A DNA stretch of 64,000 nucleotides, from assembly GCA_022841375.1 (NCBI GenBank), contig JALHRQ010000014.1, forward strand, positions 1-64,000, written 5' to 3'. The notes below the pieces were generated by a model. That model did no database searches. It worked only from the letters and a program-made list of their open reading frames with translations, and was not told the DNA's origin. This DNA comes from Burkholderiales bacterium (GTDB lineage: Bacteria; Pseudomonadota; Gammaproteobacteria; Burkholderiales; SG8-41). Positions 40,741 to 49,200 of this stretch are shown in pieces (position 1 is the stretch's first letter; each line of letters starts with the position of its first letter). The translations under genes and the position numbers were made by a program.

Positions 40741-41703
40741 TTGGTCGCAGTGCGGCTTCTGGATCGGCTCCGGGAGCGCATCCGTTACCGGCATTACAGC
40801 CTCAGTACCGAGCGGACTTATGTGCATTGGGTGCGGGCGTTTGTCCATTTTCACAAGTTAAGGCATCCGCGGGAGATGGGCAAGCCGGAGGTCGAGGCGT
40901 TCCTGACATGGCTGGCGGCTGAACGACGGGTGTCCGCATCGACGCATCGGCAGGCCTTGTCGGCGTTGTTATTTTTGTATGGCGAAGTGTTGGGGGTGGA
41001 ATTGCCGTGGCTGGATGGGATCAGTCGTCCGCGCCAGGTGAAGCGCCTGCCGGTGGTGTTGTCGGCCGATGAGGTCAAGCGCATTTTCCGGTTCATGGAG
41101 GGCGAACATTTGCTGATGGCCAAGTTGTTGTACGGCACGGGCCTGCGCATCATGGAGGCGATGCGTTTGCGCGTGAAGGATATTGATTTCACGCGCAACA
41201 CGATCATTGTGCGTGAGGCCAAGGGCAACAAGGATCGCGCGGTGATGTTGCCTGCCACGTTGGTGGAGCCCTTGCATGTCCAGCTTGCGAGGGCCAATGC
41301 CCTTTGGGTGCGTGATCGCGAGGATGGGCGGCCGGGGGTGTACTTGCCTCATGCGCTGGAACGCAAGTATCCGCGCGCCGGGCAGTCCTGGGCCTGGCAT
41401 TGGGTGTTTCCGCAGGATTCACTGTCGACGGACCCGCGCAGCGGCATTGAGCGGCGGCATCACGCGCACGAGACGGCATTCCAGCGCGCCTTCAAACGGG
41501 CCTTGGGATTGGCGCAGGTGCATCAACCGGCAACGCCGCATACGCTGCGGCACAGTTTCGCGACATAGGTGCTGCAATCCGGCTATGACATTCGCACGGT
41601 GCAGGAGCTTCTCGGGCATTCCGATGTGAAGACGACGATGATCTACACGCATGTGCTGAAAGTCGGTGGGGGCGGTGTGCGCAGTCCGCTGGATGTGTTG
41701 TGA
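40741..41703 (+). pseudogene. intI: Integron integrase, interrupted by an amber codon
   Basis: This tyrosine recombinase has the IntI-specific insert ([20 protein letters not shown], then [11 protein letters not shown]) and strong similarity to class integrases through [15 protein letters not shown] at 41566-41568 (codon 276) stops it there. The frame then continues with [20 protein letters not shown] and [13 protein letters not shown] to a normal end at 41703. The catalytic tyrosine (MIYTH) lies after the stop, so the short product should be inactive. No ATG is in place; TTG 40741 or GTG 40750 would be the start. Arg (GTGLRIMEA) and the HxxR box (HTLRHSF) are intact. Confidence 0.9.
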
Positions 41704-41753
41704 GGGTATGTTTTGCGATAGTCATTCATCCTTGCGCGCGATAAACTCCGCGC

Positions 41754-43679
41754 GTGTCTGATCTCGCATCCGTCTTCTCCGCAACCGGCGCTCTCGCGCA
41801 GGTAGTGCCCGGCTTCCGGGCACGGCCTTTCCAGCTGGAAATGGCCGAGGCCATAGAAAAAGTCATTAAAAATCAATTAGTTATTGTTGCTGAGGCGGGT
41901 ACGGGCACGGGCAAGACCTTTGCCTATCTGGTGCCTGCGCTGCTCTCCGGCGGCAAGGTGATTATTTCCACCGGCACCAAGACGCTGCAGGATCAGTTGT
42001 TCGGTCGCGACATTCCGACGGTGCGTGATGCGCTGAAAGTGCCGGTGACGGTGGCGCTGCTGAAGGGCCGCGCCAATTACGTCTGCCACCATCACCTCGA
42101 ACGCGCCAAGGATGACGGGCGGCTGCCGACGCGCGATGACGTGGTGTATCTGGCGCGCATCGAAAGTTTTGCACGCATTTCCAATACCGGTGATCGCGCC
42201 GACCTCGCCGAAGTGCCGGAAAACGCCGGTGTGTGGCCGCTGGTGACCTCGACCCGCGACAACTGCCTCGGCTCGCAGTGCGAGCATTACGATAAATGTT
42301 TTGTGATGAAGGCGCGCAAGCAGGCACTGGAGGCCGACGTGGTGGTGGTCAACCACCATCTGTTTTTTGCCGACGTGATGCTGCGCGACGAAGGCGTCGC
42401 GGAAATCCTGCCGGCCTGCAATACGGTGATTTTTGACGAGGCGCACCAGTTGCCGGAAACCGCCAGCCTGTTTTTCGGGCAGTCGGTATCAACCACGCAA
42501 CTGGTCGACTTGGCGCGCGATGCGCGTATCGAAGCCGCGACCAGCGCCAAGGATGCGGCGGAGTTGCCGGTGCAGGCCAATGCACTGGAGAAGGCGGCGC
42601 GCGACCTGCGGCTGGCCTTCGAAGACAGCGGCGCACGCTTGCCCGCGGTTGCGCTGCGCAATCGCAAGACGGTGACCGAGGCGCTGGCGACTGCAACGGA
42701 GAAACTGACACAGCTGGCCGAAACCCTGCATGCACAGGCGGCGCGCAGCGAAGGCCTGACCCAATGTTTTGAACGCGCCGATGGCCTTCGTGCCCAGCTG
42801 GCGGGCTGGCGCGAGGACAGCGATGCCAGTCTGGTGCGCTGGGTGGAAGTATTCCACCAGTCGGTGCAGTTCAATGCCACGCCGCTGTCGATTGCCGAGA
42901 TCTTCCGCAAGCAGGTTGAGGCGCAGGCGAAAGCCTGGGTGTTTACGTCGGCGACGCTGTCGGTCAACGGCAACTTCGCACATTACGTCAATGAACTCGG
43001 TATCGAGTCGGCGCAGACCGAGACCTGGGCGAGTCCCTTCGATTTTGCCAATCAGGGGCTGCTGTATGTGCCGCAGCAGTTGCCGGAACCGAATACGCCG
43101 GATTACACCCGCGCCGTAGTCGAGGCGGCGTTGCCCGCAGTGGAGGCCAGTCGCGGCCGCGCCTTCCTGCTGTTTACGAGTTTGCGTGCGATGCGCGAGG
43201 CGCATGGTTTATTGACTGAGGAATTCAAACGCCGTGGCTGGGATTATCCGCTGCTGGTGCAGGGCGAAGGCTCGCGCACCGAGCTGCTGCTGCGCTTTCG
43301 CGAGTTGGGCAATGCCGTGCTGATCGGCAGCCAGTCGTTCTGGGAAGGCATCGATGTGCGCGGCGATGCGCTGTCGCTGGTGATGATCGACAAGCTGCCG
43401 TTCGCACCGCCGGATGATCCGGTGCTCGCGGCGCGTATCGAGAAAATCAACGCCGAGGGCCGCAACGCCTTCATGGAGTACCAGTTGCCGCGCGCGGTGA
43501 TTTCGCTGAAGCAGGGCGCCGGGCGGCTGATCCGCGACGAAACCGACCGCGGCGTGCTGATGATCTGCGATCCACGGCTGATTTCAAAATCCTACGGCAA
43601 ACGCATCTGGCGCAGCCTGCCGCCGATGACTCGCACCCGCGAGGCGGCTGACGTCGTCGCGTTTTTTGCGGCGGAGTGA
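41754..43679 (+). CDS. yoaA: YoaA/DinG-family ATP-dependent DNA helicase
   Basis: The 641-residue XPD-like superfamily 2 helicase carries Walker A AEAGTGTGKTFAYL, an iron-sulfur cluster domain with cysteines in YVCHHHLE, DNCLGSQCEHYDKCF, the DEAH box IFDEAHQL, and C-terminal motifs FLLFTSLRAM, GSQSFWEGIDVRGD and KQGAGRLIRDETDRG. It helps replication and repair by unwinding damaged or structured DNA. The start is GTG 41754. It stands 50 bp downstream of intI but is a core gene unrelated to the integron. Confidence 0.9.
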   Translation: MSDLASVFSATGALAQVVPGFRARPFQLEMAEAIEKVIKNQLVIVAEAGTGTGKTFAYLVPALLSGGKVIISTGTKTLQDQLFGRDIPTVRDALKVPVTVALLKGRANYVCHHHLERAKDDGRLPTRDDVVYLARIESFARISNTGDRADLAEVPENAGVWPLVTSTRDNCLGSQCEHYDKCFVMKARKQALEADVVVVNHHLFFADVMLRDEGVAEILPACNTVIFDEAHQLPETASLFFGQSVSTTQLVDLARDARIEAATSAKDAAELPVQANALEKAARDLRLAFEDSGARLPAVALRNRKTVTEALATATEKLTQLAETLHAQAARSEGLTQCFERADGLRAQLAGWREDSDASLVRWVEVFHQSVQFNATPLSIAEIFRKQVEAQAKAWVFTSATLSVNGNFAHYVNELGIESAQTETWASPFDFANQGLLYVPQQLPEPNTPDYTRAVVEAALPAVEASRGRAFLLFTSLRAMREAHGLLTEEFKRRGWDYPLLVQGEGSRTELLLRFRELGNAVLIGSQSFWEGIDVRGDALSLVMIDKLPFAPPDDPVLAARIEKINAEGRNAFMEYQLPRAVISLKQGAGRLIRDETDRGVLMICDPRLISKSYGKRIWRSLPPMTRTREAADVVAFFAAE

Positions 43680-43699
43680 TTGTTTGAAAAGCGGGGCCG

Positions 43700-43756
43700 G
43701 TGGCTAGTGGCTGGTCGAGGCTACCGGGGTATTTGAATTGACCAGCCACCAGCCAC
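43700..43756. terminator. Long inverted repeat between convergent genes
   Basis: A 17-base arm (43700-43716, GTGGCTAGTGGCTGGTC) is mirrored at 43740-43756 with one mismatch. It lies between the helicase gene and the convergent TAXI protein gene and probably ends transcription, although no T-run follows. Confidence 0.5.
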
Positions 43757-43777
43757 GCTTCATTAGCCACGCAACTC

Positions 43778-45178
43778 TCAACGCCCCGGCGGCGGCGTCA
43801 GCGGAGCGACGGGGACGGCCGCAGCACCAGTCAGCCGTGCGCGCACCAGGTCGATATGGCCACGCAGCGTATAGACATAATCCCAGTAGGTCAGCGGCAC
43901 TTTGGTTTCCGCGACGCCCTGTTCGATCTCTTCGAGTCGCGCCAGCAACTGGGCGGTATTGCCTTTGTCGGAAGCGTCGCGCAGGGCGATTTCCACCCCT
44001 TTTAATTCGCCGTACCAGCGGAATATGCGCCGCTTGATCCGCCAGTCGTACAGCGCGGGCATGATGCGCATCATCGGAATCAGCACCGCGATCAGCGGCA
44101 CCAGCAGCACCAGCAGGCGCTCCAGCAGGTTGGCTACCCAGAATGGCATGTATCGCTGCAGGAACGGCGGACCTGATTTATGGTAACGCGCGGCATCTTC
44201 GTTGATCGGGAAGTCGCCTGCGCGTGCCGCGGGGAATTCGCCGGCCTTGTGGAACACGCCTGCGCCGTTGTGCACCTTGGTTGCGGCCTGGAGCAGTACC
44301 GATACCAGTGCCGGGTGAAAATCGTCGCGGGCGACGAGATGCGCGGTGACCGCAACCATTTTGACATTGGCAGGCGGTATGTCCCCGGCAAGGTCCACCG
44401 TGCCGCGCAGCAGCGTGACCGCCGACAGGTAGCTGTAGCGCTGGGCCAGCGCATCCGCATGGGCCATATTCATCAGGCGTACATCAGGGGCTTTGAGCAG
44501 GCGCTGCACGATGGGCGCATCCGGAGCGGCGACGAACAATGCGGAATCGATTCGTCCCGCAATCAGCGCGTCGGCTGCGGTCATGCCGCCCAGCGGCAGC
44601 AGCTTCAAAGTGGGCTTGTCGGCGCCGGTGGCTTTGAGCATGTTGACCGCCAGCACGCGGGTGCCGCTGCCTTCGGGACCCGCAGCGATGCGTTTGCCGG
44701 CCAGTTGCGTCAGCCGGGTGAGTTCGACGGGCGAGCGGTAGAACACCCACAGCGGTTCGTAATACAGTGCGCCCAGCGAGCGCGCCGGCGCTTCTTCTTC
44801 CTCGGTGACTGTGGTGATGCCGCTCTGAATCAGCGCGACGTCGTACCCGCCCTCGGGGTCGCTGAGGCGGTTGAAGTTTTCCACCGAGCCCGATGATGTG
44901 CGCAGCTCGACATTGATTTTTTCGTGGGCCAGCAGTTCCTTGTAGCGCTGCGCGAACAGATGATAGGCCCCGGACTCGTTGCCGGTGGAAATGACAAAGT
45001 GATCAGGCGGCGCCGGTCTGACGAAGCGGTAGGCAATCATGAAGGCAGTGCCGATCACGATTACGGCAACCAGGATGACAAACGCCAGTTCGCGCACCGA
45101 GACGTTTGCGGTCTCCATGTCGTCGCCGCGCCGTCGCAGCAGTCGCAGTCCGCGTTGAAGGATTGAATGCAGATTCAT
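43778..45178 (-). CDS. TAXI-family TRAP transporter solute-binding protein, membrane-anchored
   Basis: The 466-residue protein has an N-terminal helix (ELAFVILVAVIVIGTAFMIAY) and a TAXI binding domain: HFVISTGNESGAYHLFAQRY, GGYDVALIQSGITT, GPEGSGTRVLAVNML, LPLGGMTAADALIAG. A second hydrophobic segment (LERLLVLLVPLIAVLIPMM) and a cytoplasmic tail follow. The membrane-anchored form with a C-terminal tail differs from soluble TAXI proteins. No TRAP permease is adjacent. The tail ends in a proline-rich stretch. Confidence 0.85.
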   Translation of the reverse strand: MNLHSILQRGLRLLRRRGDDMETANVSVRELAFVILVAVIVIGTAFMIAYRFVRPAPPDHFVISTGNESGAYHLFAQRYKELLAHEKINVELRTSSGSVENFNRLSDPEGGYDVALIQSGITTVTEEEEAPARSLGALYYEPLWVFYRSPVELTRLTQLAGKRIAAGPEGSGTRVLAVNMLKATGADKPTLKLLPLGGMTAADALIAGRIDSALFVAAPDAPIVQRLLKAPDVRLMNMAHADALAQRYSYLSAVTLLRGTVDLAGDIPPANVKMVAVTAHLVARDDFHPALVSVLLQAATKVHNGAGVFHKAGEFPAARAGDFPINEDAARYHKSGPPFLQRYMPFWVANLLERLLVLLVPLIAVLIPMMRIMPALYDWRIKRRIFRWYGELKGVEIALRDASDKGNTAQLLARLEEIEQGVAETKVPLTYWDYVYTLRGHIDLVRARLTGAAAVPVAPLTPPPGR

Positions 45179-45193
45179 TCCATTCTCCGGTGT

Positions 45194-45574
45194 TCAGTCC
45201 GACAGCCAGTGCCACAGCAGCCATGCGGCAACCATCCACAGCGCGATGATAATCGCGGCAGCAATGTAGTTGCGGGGTTTGGGGCGGTGCGCATTCATCC
45301 AGGCCTGGGCGGCGGCGCGGGATTCTGCGACAACAGTTTCGGGTACCAGCTTCAACGTCAGCCAGATGAATACCGGGAGCAGGATGATTTCATCGAGGAA
45401 ACCCAGCACCGGGATGAAGTCGGGGATCAGGTCGATCGGGCTGAACGCGTAAGCGACGATCAGGATCGCCGCAATTTTCGCCGCCAGCGGCATCTGTGGA
45501 TGGCGGTAGGCGAACCACAGGGTGACGACGTCGCCCTTGAGCAGTCGCGCCCGGTTTTTCAAGCGCGCGAACAT
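45194..45574 (-). CDS. YkvA-type DUF1232 membrane protein
   Basis: The 126-residue protein contains the DUF1232 core MPLAAKIAAILIVAYAFSPID followed by LIPDFIPVLGFLDEIILL, and two further hydrophobic stretches. ATG 45574 shares one base with the rimO stop (TGATG), implying coupled translation, and gives the normal family start. Its role is unknown. Confidence 0.88.
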   Translation of the reverse strand: MFARLKNRARLLKGDVVTLWFAYRHPQMPLAAKIAAILIVAYAFSPIDLIPDFIPVLGFLDEIILLPVFIWLTLKLVPETVVAESRAAAQAWMNAHRPKPRNYIAAAIIIALWMVAAWLLWHWLSD

Positions 45575-46905
45575 CAGGTCGAACGCAATCCGGTCGGCGC
45601 CGCCCACAGGTCATGAGCATCGGCGCGCGTGACTTTGACCTCTACGAATTCGCCGACTTTGAGTTTGGCGCCCTGACGGATGATTACGCGGCCGTCGATT
45701 TCCGGCGCATCGGCCGTCGAACGGGCAATCGCGCCGTCCTTGCCGACTTCATCGACCAGAACAGTCATGGTTTGGCCGACCTTGCGTTTGAGCCGCGCGG
45801 CGCTGATTTTTTCCTGCACCGCCATGAACCGCGCCTGACGTTCCTGCTTTTCGGCCTCGGGCACCGGATCGGGCAGCGCATTGGCGGCAGCGCCTTCGAC
45901 CGGCGAGTAAGCGAAGCAGCCGACGCGGTCGAGCTGGGCCTGTTCGAGGAATTCCAGCAGTTCCTCGAATTCGCGTTCGGTTTCTCCGGGGAAGCCGACA
46001 ACAAAAGTGCTGCGGATGGTGAGGTCGGGGCAGATGGCGCGCCAGTCGCGGATGCGTTTCAAGGTGCCCTCGGCATTCGCCGGTCGCTTCATCAGTTTGA
46101 GGATGCGTGGGCTGGCGTGCTGGAAAGGCACGTCGAGGTAGGGCAGCAGCTTGCCGTCGGCCATCAGCGGGATGACTTCATCGACATGCGGGTATGGATA
46201 GACGTAATGCAGGCGCACCCACACGCCGAGGCCGGAAAGCGCCTTGACTAGTTCGGTCATGCGCGTCTTGAGCGGACGGCCGTTCCAGAACCCGGTGCGG
46301 TATTTGACGTCGACGCCGTAGGCGCTGGTGTCCTGTGAAATCACCAGCAGTTCCTTCACGCCGGCGTTGACCAGATTCTGCGCTTCCTGCATCACGTCGC
46401 CGATCGGCCGGCTGACCAGATCGCCGCGCATCGCCGGGATGATGCAGAAGGTGCAGCGGTGATTGCAGCCTTCGGAAATCTTCAGGTACGCGTAGTGGCG
46501 CGGCGTCAGGCGAATGCCCTGCGGCGGCACCAGATCGGTATAAGGGTCGTGCGGTTTCGGCAGGTGCGTGTGCACCGCTTCCATCACGGCGGCGGTGGCA
46601 TGCGGGCCGGTTACGGCTAGTACTTTCGGGTGCGTTTCGCGGACGATATCGCCCTTGGCGCCGAGGCAGCCGGTGACGATGACGCGGCCGTTTTCATGCA
46701 ACGCTTCGCCGATGGCATCAAGCGATTCTTCGACGGCGGCATCGATGAAGCCGCAGGTGTTGACTACGACCAGGTCAGCGTCTTCATAGGTTCCGGAGAC
46801 CAGATAACCTTCGGCGCGCAACTGCGTCAGGATGTGTTCGGAATCAACAAGCGCTTTCGGACAGCCGAGCGAAACGAAACCGACTTTGCGCGGGGGAGTG
46901 GCCAC
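45574..46905 (-). CDS. rimO: Ribosomal protein S12 methylthiotransferase
   Basis: This radical-SAM enzyme methylthiolates the conserved aspartate of ribosomal protein S12. The N-terminal MTTase domain has [14 protein letters not shown] and [14 protein letters not shown] with its cluster cysteines. The radical-SAM motif reads [20 protein letters not shown] domain forms the end. At 443 residues it is full length. It is translated just before the YkvA-type gene, which it overlaps by one base. Confidence 0.95.
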   Translation of the reverse strand: MATPPRKVGFVSLGCPKALVDSEHILTQLRAEGYLVSGTYEDADLVVVNTCGFIDAAVEESLDAIGEALHENGRVIVTGCLGAKGDIVRETHPKVLAVTGPHATAAVMEAVHTHLPKPHDPYTDLVPPQGIRLTPRHYAYLKISEGCNHRCTFCIIPAMRGDLVSRPIGDVMQEAQNLVNAGVKELLVISQDTSAYGVDVKYRTGFWNGRPLKTRMTELVKALSGLGVWVRLHYVYPYPHVDEVIPLMADGKLLPYLDVPFQHASPRILKLMKRPANAEGTLKRIRDWRAICPDLTIRSTFVVGFPGETEREFEELLEFLEQAQLDRVGCFAYSPVEGAAANALPDPVPEAEKQERQARFMAVQEKISAARLKRKVGQTMTVLVDEVGKDGAIARSTADAPEIDGRVIIRQGAKLKVGEFVEVKVTRADAHDLWAAPTGLRST

Positions 46906-46938
46906 GACGGAATTACAGGGAAGCTGGGCCGAGGGGTA

Positions 46939-47517
46939 TTACGACTTGGGCTCGTCGCCGTCTTTTTTGCCCGCCGCTGCGCCGGGGAAACCGGGGAAGG
47001 GGAAGTTGCCCCACAGATTGCGCGTCTGCGTCGTCAGCTGGTTCTGCATGTCGAGAAAGGTGCTCGCGCTCTGTTCAAGGTAGCGCCCCATCAAGCCCTG
47101 CATCGCGGGGCCCTGCATTTTGACGAACTCGTTCCAGGTCTCGGAGTTGAGCATCGGGTTCTGGCCGTAAATCTGCCGGGATTGATCCTGCAATTTGTTC
47201 TGGATCTGCATGAAGGTCTGGATATTTTTTTCCAGATAGCCGCCCATCATGCCCTGCATCGCGTTGCCGTAGAAACGGATGATCTGCGACAGCGAGTCGC
47301 TGGTGAACATCGGCGAGCCGGCGCTTTCTTCTTCGAGAATGATCTGTAGCAGAATGCTGCGCGTCAGATCTTCCTTTGACTTGGCATCTTCAACCTTGAA
47401 TTCAACATTTTCCAGCACCAGCTTTTTGACGTCTGCCAGCGTGATGTAACTGCTGGTTTCGGTGTCATAAAGACGGCGATTCGGATATTTCTTGATGGTG
47501 CGGGCCTGTGTGCTCAT
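46939..47517 (-). CDS. phaR: PHB synthesis repressor PhaR
   Basis: The 192-residue regulator binds DNA and PHB granules. An N-terminal PhaR DNA-binding domain (TIKKYPNRRLYDTETSSYITL, ADVKKLVLENVEF) is followed by two PHB-accumulation repeats (GNAMQGMMGGYLEKNIQTF and GPAMQGLMGRYLEQSASTF). ATG 47517 has a GAGG ribosome site and the standard start. It is divergent from phaP, the phasin gene it usually represses. Confidence 0.95.
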   Translation of the reverse strand: MSTQARTIKKYPNRRLYDTETSSYITLADVKKLVLENVEFKVEDAKSKEDLTRSILLQIILEEESAGSPMFTSDSLSQIIRFYGNAMQGMMGGYLEKNIQTFMQIQNKLQDQSRQIYGQNPMLNSETWNEFVKMQGPAMQGLMGRYLEQSASTFLDMQNQLTTQTRNLWGNFPFPGFPGAAAGKKDGDEPKS

Positions 47518-47740
47518 GGTTTGCCTCAAGAAGATGGTTTCTTATTATCGCACAGGCCATGCTGCGATGCAACCAAATGACAATAAAAATATCAAATTAA
47601 TCAATGACATAGGGGCGTTATTTGTGCGCCGCTTTTGCGGCGCGCCAGCCTTTGATGATAATCAAGTCCTTCCGGCTGTCGCGGTGAGATACTGAATCGC
47701 AGTTGAAGGCTATTTCAGCCCAATAATGACGGAGGCCACC

Positions 47741-48274
47741 ATGTCCAAAGCACCCGAAAAACTGAATGAACTGAACCAGAAGGCCACCGAGGCCGCGCTC
47801 AAATTAACGCAGTTGTCGATGGAGCAGGGCGAGCGGCTGATGAAGCTGCAGGTGGATGCCGTGCGCGGCATGATGGATGACGGCATGAAAAGCGCAAAGG
47901 CGTTGATGGAGGCACGGGATCCCCAGCAATGGAGCGCGCTGCAGCAGAAAAACGTGCAGGGTATGCTGGCACGGATGACTGAATATTCGCGCAGCGTGCA
48001 GGATCTGGCCGGGAAAACACAAAAGGAAATCGGCGAGCTGGTCGAGTCGCGCGCGAGTGCGATGAACACGCAATTCCAGTCGATGGTCGACGAGATGGCC
48101 AAATCCGCACCGCCGGGGTCTGAACCCGCAGTGGCTGCAATGAAGCAGACGCTGGCGGCGGCCAATGCGCTGGCAGACACCATGACCAAGACCGCGCAAC
48201 AATTTGCCAAGTCGGCGGAATCGGCGATCAAGGTGGCTGCCGATGCGGCTGCCAAAGGCGGCAAGGGCGGTTGA
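47741..48274 (+). CDS. phaP: Phasin (PHB granule-associated protein)
   Basis: The 177-residue helical protein of the phasin family coats PHB granules. It is alanine/lysine/glutamine-rich with no membrane segment; LNQKATEAALKLTQLSMEQGERLMKLQ, MMDDGMKSAKALMEARDPQQW and ADTMTKTAQQFAKSAESAIK are typical. ATG 47741 follows a strong ribosome site (CGGAGG). A terminator lies 48 bp downstream. Confidence 0.9.
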   Translation: MSKAPEKLNELNQKATEAALKLTQLSMEQGERLMKLQVDAVRGMMDDGMKSAKALMEARDPQQWSALQQKNVQGMLARMTEYSRSVQDLAGKTQKEIGELVESRASAMNTQFQSMVDEMAKSAPPGSEPAVAAMKQTLAAANALADTMTKTAQQFAKSAESAIKVAADAAAKGGKGG

Positions 48275-48321
48275 GTCGCAGCGGAAAGACACTCCTTTAG
48301 CGCCCCAATGCTCTAAAGGCT

Positions 48322-48356
48322 TCGCCCGCCGGGTTGCTCCGACGGGCGATTTTTTT
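48322..48356 (+). terminator. Terminator of phaP
   Basis: TCGCCCG (48322-48328) pairs with CGGGCGA (48343-48349) with further CCGG/CCGA pairing inside, then seven T. It lies between the convergent phaP and phbB genes. Confidence 0.85.
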
Positions 48357-48382
48357 GGCGCAGGCAGCAAAGCCGCCGGCGT

Positions 48383-49123
48383 TTACTGCATGTGCTGGCC
48401 GCCGTTGATGGCGATGTTGGCGCCGGTGACAAAGGCGGCTTCTTCAGAGCACAGATAAGCCACCAGTCCGGCGACTTCTTCCGGTTTGCCGAGCCGGCCC
48501 ACAGGGATTTGCGGAATGATCTTGGAGTCGAGCACTTCCTTCGGGATGGCCATGACCATTTTGGTGCCGATGTAGCCGGGGGAAATGGTGTTCACGGTGA
48601 CGCCTTTTTTTGCGTATTCCAGTGCGGCCGCTTTGGTGAAGCCGTGCATGCCGGCCTTGGCGGCGGAGTAGTTGGTCTGGCCGAAAGCGCCTTTCTGGCC
48701 GTTGACCGAAGACACGTTGATGATGCGCCCCCAGTTGCGTTCGGCCATGGCGTCAATGACCGGCTTGGTCATGTTGAACACGCTGTCGAGGTTGGTAGTC
48801 AGCACCGCATGCCACGAGTCCTGATCCATTTTGCGGAAGGTGGTGTCGCGGGTGATACCGGCGTTGTTGACCAGCACGTCGACGGGGCCGACGTCCTTGG
48901 TGATCTGCGCAATCGCCTGCTGGCAGGATTCGAAATTGGTGACATCCACCGGTACGGCGCGGAATTCATAACCCTGTTTTTTCATTTCCGCCAGCCACTC
49001 ATTGTGTTTGGTGTTGCCCGGGGAATAGGTGGCGACCACCTTGAAATCCATTTTTCCGAGTTTCATGCAAATGGCTTCACCAAGCCCGCCCATACCGCCG
49101 GTTACGACTGCGACGCGTGACAT
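48383..49123 (-). CDS. phbB: Acetoacetyl-CoA reductase
   Basis: This NADPH-dependent SDR makes (R)-3-hydroxybutyryl-CoA for PHB. The 246 residues match PhbB/PhaB: VVTGGMGGLGEAICMKL, the VATYSPGN cofactor region, LVNNAGITRDTTFRKM, the catalytic set in INVSSVNGQKGAFGQTNYSAAKAG, and a VTGANIAINGGQHMQ end. It lies 77 bp downstream of phaC in the same direction. Confidence 0.95.
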   Translation of the reverse strand: MSRVAVVTGGMGGLGEAICMKLGKMDFKVVATYSPGNTKHNEWLAEMKKQGYEFRAVPVDVTNFESCQQAIAQITKDVGPVDVLVNNAGITRDTTFRKMDQDSWHAVLTTNLDSVFNMTKPVIDAMAERNWGRIINVSSVNGQKGAFGQTNYSAAKAGMHGFTKAAALEYAKKGVTVNTISPGYIGTKMVMAIPKEVLDSKIIPQIPVGRLGKPEEVAGLVAYLCSEEAAFVTGANIAINGGQHMQ

Positions 49124-49200
49124 TTTATTAATCTCCTCCGGTTGACGATTTTTAATAATTTAACAGCAATTACGAGCGCCGTGGCCCTGCGGGAAGCGGG

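Larger units (their letters stand above)
36634..41703 (-). mobile_element. Chromosomal integron: intI, attI and six leftward gene cassettes
   Basis: An IntI-type integrase gene reads rightward at 40741, and all cassette genes to its left read leftward, the standard integron geometry. Cassette borders carry palindromic attC-like sites in which TAAC...GTTA ends pair, and in four cases the ORF stop lies inside the site. Cassettes from intI outward are AbiV, BrnTA, a 136-aa membrane protein, a 361-aa membrane protein, HicAB and a 135-aa membrane protein. The array sits between the TPP-enzyme and the yoaA helicase genes. Confidence 0.88.

Noticed and set aside
41566..41568. TAG in intI as pyrrolysine read-through
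   Set aside because: Integron integrases do not contain pyrrolysine, and nothing else in the window suggests that machinery. A nonsense mutation is simpler.
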